Source: Macrophomina tecta (lineage: Eukaryota > Ascomycota > Dothideomycetes > Botryosphaeriales > Botryosphaeriaceae). From it: 64,000 nt of DNA. The notes under the pieces are model-generated. The model saw only the letters and a program-made list of their open reading frames with translations, was not told the origin of the DNA and searched no databases. The stretch lies in assembly GCA_024180945.1 (NCBI GenBank), contig JAKSGN010000035.1, positions 682,001 through 746,000 of the forward strand, given 5' to 3'. Positions 34,971-44,584 of the stretch are shown piece after piece (position 1 is the first letter of the stretch; the number at the start of each line of letters is the position of its first letter). A program made the translations under genes and the position numbers.

Positions 34971-35743
34971 GTTGGAAGGAGCTTGGCTTGCGAATACGTC
35001 AGTGGGCAACGGGACGACTGGGCATTAAATAGCGCTGCCTGTGTGCGATCTCGGCCATAGCGACGTGTGCAGAATGCGGCTGCCTGCTGCTGAAGGGCTG
35101 GAGCGCACGGTGGATATTGTGCCGTGAGGAATGCGGAGGGCTGAGTCTACGGTCGATATGGCAAGTGAATGGCGCACAGATGGCGAGCGTTGTGGCTTGC
35201 CGCAGACGTGGGGGATGCGCGGACGGCAGCGTGGAAGGAGTGGCGGGCAGCCGGGGCTAACGCTGTCGGGAAAGCGCGGCTGACTGGCTGAGAGCAAGCC
35301 CCAAGCCGGAGTCGGGAACGCAGCCCATCCGAACACCAGCCACGAGCACTTGGTAAAAACATGTCCTCTCTCCACCCCGCACCACGCTCTCAAGACCTCC
35401 CCCGCGCTGTGTCGGTGCCTGAGTCCTCTATTGGCTCGCCGCCGCCCCTCAGGCAGACAACAGAAGGATTGCCTCCACATGACCCCGGCCCGCCCAGCGC
35501 TCGCTTTCGGTCTGTTCAGCCCGGCCGCCCTGCATTTATGAGCCCGCGCCCGGCAATCTGCGACGTCCTGCCCTGCTCTGCATCAAAGTCCGCCGGTGCT
35601 GAAATTCTGCGTGCGTCTGCACCAGGGGTTCCTCGCCGTCATTCGCTGCAGTTCAAGCAAACACCACCCCCGTCGAACCCTGCGCCCCGTCGCTGTCGTA
35701 AACTATTCCCTTTCCGGGCCCGCGCCTCGCCCTAACCACCACC
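34971..35743. promoter_or_regulatory. Divergent promoter of O-methyltransferase and SnoaL-like genes
   Basis: 773 bp between divergent starts. The plus-strand side ends with a CT-rich stretch and an ACCACCATG context. No operator assigned. Confidence 0.45.
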
Positions 35744-36493
35744 ATGTCATCCGCCGCCGACGGCTGCCCAATCTCACCCTCTCCTCCCCGTCCCGATTGC
35801 TTGCAGCTGCAGCCTGCGCAAAACAACAAAAAACGCCCCCGCAAATCCCGCCGTCGTCAGCCTGCTCCCACACGCGAGCCTACGCCCCCGTCAGCCGGTG
35901 ATTACGACTCCGACGCCTCGACCGATTCCACCGCCGAAGCCGCTGTTGCTGAACGCGCTACCATGTGCGAGCTTCACTGCCTGCTCCGCAGCTATGCTAC
36001 CTACGCCAGCGCTCGTCAATGGCGCACGTGGGCCGACCTGTTCGTTGAGGATGTCGTCTTCAGCTTCGAGTATTGCGCCCAGATCCATGGCCGCAAAGAA
36101 CTCTACCATGGAGGCCTGGGCATGGACGAGCTGCCATTCCACACCATTTTCTTCTCCGACATTCGTATAGAGCTCGATCCTCGCCGCCCCCGTGAAAGAG
36201 CCACCTGCACCGCAAACATGTGGTTTACACGCCGCAATGACCAGGCCGAGGGGCTGGGAATCTGCGAGGTAACCTTGGACGTACCCACGAATGACGAGAA
36301 GGACGAGCAACCCGTCACGGCCAACTGTGACTACTGCGGACCCTACGGCTTCGAGTTTGTCAACACCGATGAAGGGTGGAAGATCAAGACGATGGCGTTG
36401 AAGGTCTTGAATGAGCATAGGGAAGAGGTGGACCGCTGCCTGACAAAATGCATCTGCATCCCATCATCTTCTTGCGGCACACCGTGCCGTTAA
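35744..36493 (+). CDS. SnoaL-like / scytalone-dehydratase-fold protein
   Basis: Single exon, 249 aa. Residues 1-60 are disordered with a basic cluster (NKKRPRKSRRRQ). The rest is an alpha+beta cone of the SnoaL_4 type: LHCLLRSYATYASARQWRTWADLFVEDVVF, then a GRKELYHGG loop, the HTIFFSDIRIEL strand and a terminal WKIKTMALKVL strand. The fold is used by cyclases, dehydratases and isomerases. The C-terminus has four cysteines in its last 18 residues. Placed between an O-methyltransferase and an FAD monooxygenase it may act in the same pathway, but a stand-alone role cannot be excluded. Confidence 0.75.
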   Translation: MSSAADGCPISPSPPRPDCLQLQPAQNNKKRPRKSRRRQPAPTREPTPPSAGDYDSDASTDSTAEAAVAERATMCELHCLLRSYATYASARQWRTWADLFVEDVVFSFEYCAQIHGRKELYHGGLGMDELPFHTIFFSDIRIELDPRRPRERATCTANMWFTRRNDQAEGLGICEVTLDVPTNDEKDEQPVTANCDYCGPYGFEFVNTDEGWKIKTMALKVLNEHREEVDRCLTKCICIPSSSCGTPCR

Positions 36494-36748
36494 CCAGCAA
36501 TACATGATTGACAGTGTGGAGTACCCGACGACACAAGTTGGTGAACCCTACATCGAGTCTTCTTGCTTTGTTATACAGGCGAACGAGAGTGGTGCGGAAG
36601 TTCTTTTTTTTAAGGATACCCTGGATTTGAAATGGTCCTTTTTTGTTGTTACTGCTATTATAATCCACTATTGCTCTCGTTTTGCAATCACGGCTTGCAG
36701 ACTCGTCGGCTCTTCGCTCTCCTTGCTGGGTGCGCGAAATCCACGACT

Positions 36749-38728
36749 TCATGTCGCAACACCATGCTTGTGCGCCCACTCGCTCGGTAGACCCTTGTAG
36801 TCTTCCGGTCCATAAGGCTCAGTGATATCTGCGAATTTGCTCTTCTTCCTATGGCTCTCCAGACCGACGTCGCGCAACAGCATATCCACGTACGGAACAG
36901 CATCAAACACAAAGTCGGGCAGCCTGGCGCCATAACCGCACGGATATCTCCACTTGCCAAATTGCGTGTGCAGCATCGTTTCCCGCTGTACCTTCTCTTG
37001 GGACGGTAGACGGTCCAGCTTGCCATCAAAGTAAGCTGAAATCCACAAGCCCTGAGCTTGCGCACAGATCGAAGTTGAGATACAAGTAATCATTCCAGCG
37101 AAGGCGATGTTTCTCTTTTGGAGGGTCGACGGAGGGGCAATGAAACGATAGAGGCGAAAAGGCTGGTTGGGGATCTCGTCCGCACTCTCGCGGCGCTCAG
37201 ACTTGACGACTTTGGGCTGATCTTTCAGGCGAGGAAACCTTTCCAGTATGATGGCGTCCGCTTCCTGAGCCAACGTATCCGGTTGAGGAGCATAATATGG
37301 TAGGCCGAGCTCAGCAATAGACTCAGGAGGGAGAAATTTAATTGGCGGGCGGGACTTCCAACCTGTCGCACAGAAAAGTGCGTCGGCCTTGATACCTTCA
37401 CCAGTCGACAAGTGGATCGTCTTCTCGGAGAGGTGTGTGATATCTGCCAGATGTACACGGATGGTTCCGTTGCGAACAAACTCGAAGAAGTCAGTTGGAA
37501 AATTCAAAATGCTCAGGCCGCTCCCAATCCAGAACGGAGAATGCCACGGCTTCAGTTTCTTGATCTCAGGATGCTTGTCAAAGCCAATCAAGGCTATCAC
37601 GTCATTTCCGAGGATGGACCAGAAGATGTCAACAATCTTCCGTCCCAGCCAGGTACCATGCAGGAAACCCCTCATGCTCCCATAGCCATCCTCATCGCCC
37701 CAGATGCACGGACTGAACCATTGCAGAAACCTGGTGTGGACCAATTTCTCCAGCCACTTCTTTAGCGGCGTCACATACGGTGGTGACATCCAGACGGGTC
37801 CACGGCCTGCCTTCCGGATGATCATATTGACCGGGACGCCAGCGCTGGCATACGCATACGCCGCATCCCAAGCGCTTTTGGCACCTCCCAGCACCGCAAC
37901 GCTCCGGGCAGTCTTCAGCGTGTCGGCACGGTCTGCAAAATCCTTGGAGTGGAATATCGGGGATCTAAACCCCTCCTGACCCACGAACGTAGGTACATAC
38001 GACTCGGAGGTCAAGCCGGTGGCAACGATCAGCTTCTTCGCATTAAGCAGAGCCTTTTCGCCGGTTGCGGTGTTAACGACGCCAAGCACCCAGCCATCGA
38101 CGCCGGCATTCTCTTCGGCGGCTTCGACGCGGATGTTGAAGCGGATGCGCGAGTAGATGCCGAAGTGCTCGGCGTACGAGGTCAGGTACTTGTGGAGAGT
38201 GGTTCCCGGGATGTGTTCGCCTGGTGCGACGCCGAAAGTCGCGCTGTCCATGGGAAAGTCGCTGTATTCGTAGGTGCCAAGCATGTTGTTGGACTTCAAG
38301 CCAGGATACAGGCGGTCGCGGCCCCAGACGCCACCGACGCTGGACGCGCTGTCGAGGACGAGGATATTTTCATGAGGGTGCAGTTGAAGGTATGTTTTGG
38401 CGGCGGCAAGGCCGTACCATCCTTAGGCTCGACGTTAGTGGCTGTTGCGTGTAGGCATGCCTATCACATGTTTGAGAACTGCTGCGCTGACGAGATTACA
38501 GCATTGGGCCGCGCAATTCGGTCACACAAGGCGGGGGAAACTCTCGTAGAGGCCTCGACCTTTGCAGCTTTTCCATTGACAGGAAGAAAAGCTCGCGAGC
38601 CTGGCAAGGTGATATAGGAGGAAATTGGGGTGGCAGACAAGCTCAGGAAACTGTCCAGGCACCAAGGCGAGAAGGGACCGAGGACGGGACTTACCAGCGC
38701 CAACGACAATAAGGTCAAACTCCTCCAT
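36749..38728 (-). CDS. FAD-dependent monooxygenase (FMO/Baeyer-Villiger-like)
   Basis: Two exons (38728-38695 and 38421-36749) separated by a 273-nt intron; 568 aa. The first exon encodes only MEEFDLIVVGAG, the FAD-binding strand, and splicing completes GxGxxG as VVGAGWYGLAAA. VLDSASSVGGVWGRDRLYPGL follows as in FMOs, then the second dinucleotide-binding motif VAVLGGAKSAWDAA for NADPH. ADALFCATGW is the ATG-type motif late in the fold, and a hydrophobic segment lies towards the C-terminus. The long intron has a good ACTAAC branch site 18 nt before its AG. It converges on the SnoaL-like gene with 255 bp between stops. Substrate unknown. Confidence 0.9.
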
Positions 38729-40098
38729 TATTGCTGCTTATTGTGGGCCACGAATGATGCCACAACACAACAGAGGCACGGGGTTCTCTGATGCGCAACG
38801 AAGAAAAAAGTGCAATCGGCTGTGAAGGACGGAAGAGTGTCAACCCTGCCGCTGATGAGCTCCGTGAAGGAGCACAGCTGGCCATGGCCTGTGTGGCACA
38901 CGGCTGGAGCCGTCAACCGGGATCTGCTCCCCTAAATGGTGTGGATCACCCTCTGCGGCACAACCTTCCCTGCCTCGCGGCACAACAGTGCGATTTTCCC
39001 CGTCCCGGGACAAGGGGATGCCCCTCCAACTTGATCGGGCGAGGTTCTCTGGTTCTGCAACCTGCAAAGAAAATGTGACGGTTGCGCATTCGGCGACGGC
39101 CAGCCACAGAAAGTTCTTGTATCCTTATCCTCTCTGGCCACTGATCTCCACACACATGCTCCATGTCTCCTTCGGCGCTTATACGGCTGTCACCGATACG
39201 AGGCGATATGAGGCAATGCGTGTCTTCAGGAACGCGTCCTCAATACAGCCGAGTCCGCCGCAACGGTGTCCAATCGGATCGCCACTCCACTGTTCATTAT
39301 CCCAGGTCCGCTCAATCCCACTCCAGGTCCGCGGAAGGAGCAACAGGCGAAAACCAACACCCTCTTCTGGGCTAAGCTAGGAACGTGCGGTAAGACGCAT
39401 CATTACAGGGCTTGAAACTGCCCATCTTTGCCCAGTAAGTTTGGGGCACGCATGGGCTGGTACGGCGGTCTAGACGGCCTTGGAGACCTTCGCCTCGTCG
39501 TCCCGCCTGCAGTGCCTCCTGATCTCTGGCTGCACATCTCGCACGTTTAATACAACCAAAAAAAAAAAAAAAAATGAAGTCGACGACCGTACCTGCAGCC
39601 CGGTCCCCACTTTGTCTCGCCTGCGGTCGCGACCGTTAGCTACCAATCACGATATCCCAAAAAACAACGCAAGATCGCTTTCCTCGCTGCATTGGAGAGT
39701 CATGTCGAAGCAACCTGACACAACCATACGATGCTCTGTGCAGCATCTGCACTTGCGAACTCGCAACTCTTTGCAAATCTTTCCTCCACAATGGGCTTCA
39801 AGCGCCGAGGCCTCCAGACGGTCTCCAAACTTAATCGACACCCAAGAAGAGACGCTCGGTTCTCGGTCCGAGGCCACAGCAAGGGCCCGCCGGGATGATG
39901 ACAGCGCTCTCTTCACACGCGGGCCCATTATAGCTAATCCATTTGCTTGCTCTTCCCCGAACCCCGTTAGGCGTGTGGCTTACCCTTACGGCTTTGTCCC
40001 CTTCTCCCGATGCATCATCACCAGCGCAACCACCTGCACTGCGCCGCCATCCCGCTGCTTCGTCCTTGATCGAGCAGAGAAAAAGACCCAAGACGAGA
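38729..40098. promoter_or_regulatory. Divergent upstream region of monooxygenase and rhodopsin-domain gene
   Basis: 1.37 kb between divergent starts, with an A run at 39558-39574. A 245-codon open frame on plus ending at 40217 overlaps the true first exon in another frame and has no motif. No gene supported. Confidence 0.5.
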
Positions 40099-42130
40099 AT
40101 GGCGAGCTCTTTCACGACCGAGGCCTTCACCCTCCTGGGAATTGGCATCGTGGTCATTGCGCTCAGGACCTTTGCGCGTGCGACCTCGGTTGGCGTGAGG
40201 AGCTTCCAGTTCGATGACTATCTCATGTGCGTCGCTGCTGTTCGTACCACCTCTTCCATGGCCTTTGCTCCTCAAGTTCTTGATTCCATGGCTTGACTAA
40301 TCACTGATTGAACTGTAGGTCATATATTCCCTCGAGACGGCAACCGCATATATTGTCGGGGCTTGGTGGCTCGGTCTCGCGAACAACGGCATGACAGACG
40401 AACAGCGTAGAACGCTGGATCCGCACTCTCATGAATACTGGTTGCGTGTTGGCGGGTCGAAGACGCAACTTGTTGGCTGGAGCTTGTACACTTTACTACT
40501 ATGGACACTGAAGCTTTGCATGTGCCATTTCTACTCGAGGCTGACGTGAGTATTCACTACCCCCTGCCAGTACAATGTTGTCTTACCGCAGTGAACGTCC
40601 CTGGTACCTTCAGAAAATCCATTAGCCGAGCACACTATACAGAGCCACAGCCATATTCCCCGGACAGTTACTTCCGCATTGGCAATTGGTTGACTCACCT
40701 TTTCAATGACACCCCAGGCGCGCATCTTTTATTTATCATTATTCAACACACCTGCTAACCTATACCCACACAGAGCCGGCCTGTACCACCTCGAAATCCG
40801 CGTCAAGGTCGGCTACGTCCTCATCGTCGCCACCTACATCGCCACCGAACTCTCCATCTTACTCGGCTGTCAGCCATTCAGTTCAAACTGGCAGATCGAG
40901 CCGAATCCTGGCAGTAAGGCACATTTACAAACCCATGGACATTCTTTAATAGCCCTTCACAGACCACTGCCAACCCGCAATTTCAAAAATTGACCTTTAC
41001 GTCACCGTCGTGTTGAACGTTCTGACAGACATGTACCTCATGTCTATCCCCATGCCCATGCTCTGGAAAGCGAATCTCGAAATCAAGCGCAAGATCTCAC
41101 TAATTCTCATCTTCGGCGGCGGTGTTTTCGTCATGATGGCAGGGATACTGCGGTGCGCGTTGATCATCAAAGTGCGTTTCCACCACTCCCATACAAACGT
41201 TCTCTCCCGCCTTCTCGTCATGTTCAGCCAAATGAAAGACGTCCCAACAGTTTTCGAACTCATACTAAACTTAGCTCCCTCTTGCTCCAGGATCCCGTCA
41301 AGGGCGCCCAAGCCGCCGGCAGCTGGGCCTGCCGCGAGACCTTTGTCGCCGTCGTCATCGGCAACGCCCCCATGATCTACCCGCTCTTCCGCCGCGGCGT
41401 GGACAAGATCTACTCGTCGGTCGGCCTGTCCCACTACTCCCACCACAACTACCACCACCACTCGAACGGGCACCCCCTCCAACCCAGCCTCAGCAAGCCC
41501 GCCCGCCGCGGCAAGCTCCGCAGCATCCACGCGCTGCCCACGACATGGAACGACAACGACGATGCGGCAGCTGAACAAGGGTGGGATAGTAAGGAGAGGA
41601 TCATTGTCGAGGGACGTGCGGTCGACGTCACGCGGGGAAAGGGCGCTGGCGGCGTTGGCGGCGATGGCACGAGCAGCGCGTTGGGCGGCATTGATGAGGA
41701 AGAAGGGTATGAGCGGAGTAACGTCGCGCGCACGGAGATGCAGCAGCAGATGACGGCGGCGGCGGCGGCGGCGGCGGCGGCAGGGCCTGACAGAGAGTGC
41801 TCGACGAGTCGGACGAGGACGCATTCCAGGACGGCGAGCGCCACGGGCAATGGATTGAGGAGTGCGAGGGTCAGCGTGAGAGGGAGTGTGAGTGGACTGA
41901 GCACGAGTTTGGGGGGCATTACGGTCACGAAGCAGATGGATATCCGGTCGGAGGAGAGGGGGGAGGCGGGGATTAGTGGGAGGACGCCGAGTCCGCCGAA
42001 TGATGCGGTAGTGGAGGGGTTTCTGGATGTGAATGGCGCGGTGGAGGTGCTGGGGAGGAGTGAGAGTCGGTTTAGGTATAGAGAGGAGGATGGGTTGGAG
42101 TATACAGCTTATATTGGGAGGGGGCTCTAG
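40099..42130 (+). CDS. SAT4/rhodopsin-domain (PTH11-like) integral membrane protein
   Basis: Five exons (40099-40239, 40319-40545, 40774-40913, 40963-41171, 41291-42130) give 518 aa. Seven hydrophobic segments occupy the first ~330 residues, with the family's landmarks FDDYLM after TM1, HCQPAISKIDLYVTVVLNVLTD before a long segment, and AGSWACRETFVAVVIGNAPMIYPL at TM7. The C-terminal ~250 residues are a soluble tail with a His-rich stretch, a nine-Ala run encoded by a GGC/GCG-type codon repeat, and many Ser/Thr. Fungal members are proposed receptors or membrane sensors; none of this is shown here. Introns 2 (228 nt) and 4 (119 nt) are longer than usual for the window; intron 1 uses a GTTCGT donor, so its exact border is less sure. 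Confidence 0.85.
41753..41782 (+). repeat. Trinucleotide (GCG)n run encoding poly-alanine
   Basis: Ten near-perfect codon repeats inside the rhodopsin-domain gene's last exon. Length variation would change the tail but not the frame. Confidence 0.9.
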
Positions 42131-43383
42131 ATTTGGTCGGTTGGGGAACAGTGTCGGTGATGAATATACCCTGGTGGTTGGGAAGAGGATCGTTTTCGGT
42201 AAACCGTCAATACGGCAAAAAGTTGTTTTGCTTTACGTATGACGCATTGCCGTGATATTATTCGCATTCATGAGGCGCGTGGGCTGTGGAGCCGATTATA
42301 TGAGGCTAGCTTCAGGCCTCCAGTCTTCCGCTCCCCGCAACTGAGTCGTGCTTCGTGGTAATCGGAAGATGGAGGGAGCTTGTGTGGAGTATGGAGTTTT
42401 GCGACGCAAGCTTTCCCCGGATTTCCTCCCCGCTGGATTATTGGCGATTATGTTCGCTAATGCTTTGAGCAGACAACTCCTAAGAGCATGTGTGAGCTTC
42501 TGCGGCAATGACATGCTCAGGTTCTCCAACACCCGCCTCGAATCATCGTTTAGCTTCCCCTGACTCAGTTCTTGCAATCTCACCCTTTATCACCGCGGCG
42601 AGGCCGCGTGGCCAGCCGGAACTTCCGCTCAACCAGACCATCCGGAGCCGATTGCCGTCCTGTACGCAGAGTATGACATACTCGGCATGCCCAAAGCAAA
42701 TGCCATCAACGAGACAGTCAGCCCGGTGTGGCTAAGTAAGCGGCCTCTTCTCAGAGCTGCATCGCCTGACCGAAGACGCTGGGGGTTGAAGACGCGAAAG
42801 ACGCCCAAACAAGCTTTTCACTTTATTCTCCAAGCGGACACAGGCGAGACGCAAGGGAAAAAGAAGGTTTGAACCTTGCAGGCGGTTGCACCGAGATCTG
42901 TGAGGGCGGCTCAAATACACAGTGACTGAGATACTACGCTATCATGTCGATAGGTCTGGACTTTGTCCAATACAAACATGCCGGAAAAAGGTGAGGTACA
43001 CCTACAAAAGCGAAGAACCCACAGTTTGATACGTGAACCACCCCAAAGAACCCGGCTTCGCATCCACACAAAACAAAATAGTATCCCCCTTACCGCCAAA
43101 AGAAATATACCGCGTACAGCGCACTGCAATCAGATCATCACCACCCCGGCACCAGCCAAGGCACCCCGACTCGAATCGCAGCCTTTCCAAAACCCGCAAT
43201 GCCAGCTGCCGATCCCCATCAGCCTTGGCCCACCAGCCTCTCCGTGTTCTCGTATATAAAAGGGACCACCACACAGTCCACCCGCCGAAGACTGAAAGAA
43301 GAAGACAGGCACCAAGAACGGCAGAGCACACAATCAACGACAACAAAAACAAAATCCCCCGACGTCACGAGACCCCTACGGCC
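42131..43383. other. Intergenic region with the promoter of the cysteine-rich secreted protein
   Basis: 1.25 kb between two plus-strand genes. Its right end has a TATA box. Open frames in between are short and conflicting. Confidence 0.55.
43253..43262 (+). promoter_or_regulatory. TATA box of the small secreted cysteine-rich protein
   Basis: TATATAAAAG 122 bp before the ATG at 43384, followed by CA-rich leader sequence. This is the strongest TATA-like element in the window and suggests high or regulated expression. Confidence 0.7.
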
Positions 43384-43688
43384 ATGAAGCTCCTCACAAC
43401 AACCACCGCCGCCGCCGCCGCGCTATTCACCCTCCTCACCACCCTCGCCGCGGCGCAGGTGTGCCCCGGTGCCGAGGGTTGCACCGGCCCCGGTTGCCAG
43501 CTGAGCTGGGTGCCCGAGGAGAAATGGTGAGTCGCCGAAGATCCTGTGAAGGAGAGGTAAAACGTACCTGACCGTTTTTTGTTCACGAAACTAGTTCCGC
43601 CTGCTCCTGCCTCGCCGTCGCCGCACGTGCTGCCGCTCCAACGCATCCACCGGAGCCGCGCATCGGCATCCCTGCTGGCCGGATGTAA
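43384..43688 (+). CDS. Small secreted cysteine-rich protein (78 aa)
   Basis: Two exons (43384-43526, 43595-43688; 68-nt intron whose branch site resembles CTGACC) encode 78 aa. Residues 1-24 are a clear signal peptide with a Thr/Ala-rich core (MKLLTTTTAAAAALF...LAAAQ). The mature ~54 residues hold six cysteines in the order C-x5-C-x4-C, then C-x2-C-x-C after the splice, with a Pro/Arg tail. Length, signal peptide and Cys content fit the broad class of small secreted cysteine-rich proteins (apoplastic factors or effector-like). I know no named family for it. The intron falls within the codon of the fourth Cys. Confidence 0.65.
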
Positions 43689-44584
43689 TTTGAAGTGGAA
43701 TGGGGGTAAAGAGTCCCGGGACCTGAACGCTCTGTGGTTCTTTGGTTGGGGGGGGGGTCGAGGTCGAAACAAACGTAGACAATAAGAAGAGAAAGGCGAA
43801 TGAGGCTTTGACCATTGATGGATTGAGAAGAGTGGGTGACAGGAAGTACTTTGGAGATATCATGTGCAGAAGACAGAACGAGGGAACCAACTGAGCAAGA
43901 TTCAAACATAGTAGCACGAGAGATGCGAGTGCACTTTTCGATAATTTAACTGATATTCAAAAATTTCAACCAACAAATACTGAGAGGACTCGTGAAAAAT
44001 CCACTGATTGTCGCACATACTTGCAAAACATAGGCTATGTCCGCGCTGCTGTTCGATCTATGTATGGAGGGCGCGAACTGCAGGTCATCATCGCCAGTAG
44101 CAGCGAAAACAGGACAGAAGTGCTCTCAAACAGATGTTTGCGAGGGTAAGAGGTTGTACGTGTGGCCCTTGAAAGAAAACAAAAACCCCATCTGTACTCA
44201 TTTAATGCGGCCCCAGCACAGCTAATGGCATAATGACAAATAGAAAGGGAAAGAAAAATAACCCCGCCGCTATGAGCGTCATGGAAGGACGCGGAAGATG
44301 TTGAATCGAAGTAAATATAGAGAGGTGAATGAGAGGATAGGAGAAAGCAAAGGGGAGAGCTCAGAGCGAGAGCCAAAAGAAAAATCCCACGAGGATTGAC
44401 ACCTACATAGCGCCGCCGCCAAAGAGCCTTACCAGACACCGTATTCCATGTTATCGTTTCCTGAAAAGGTAAGAAAAACCCATATCTTGAGCCAAAAACA
44501 CGCGTTGCGTACCAGGGCTTCTGGCCAATTTTTCAACCCCACACACCTAAGTCCGTCAATTCAACAATTCAGCGTGGTTCAAAT
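43689..44584. other. Convergent 3' region
   Basis: About 900 bp between the small secreted gene and the F-box gene end; AT-richer than coding DNA and without a supported gene. Confidence 0.55.

Noticed and set aside
39480..40217. 245-codon plus-strand frame before the rhodopsin-domain gene
   Set aside because: Contains the A run as poly-Lys, has no motif and overlaps the real first exon in a different frame.
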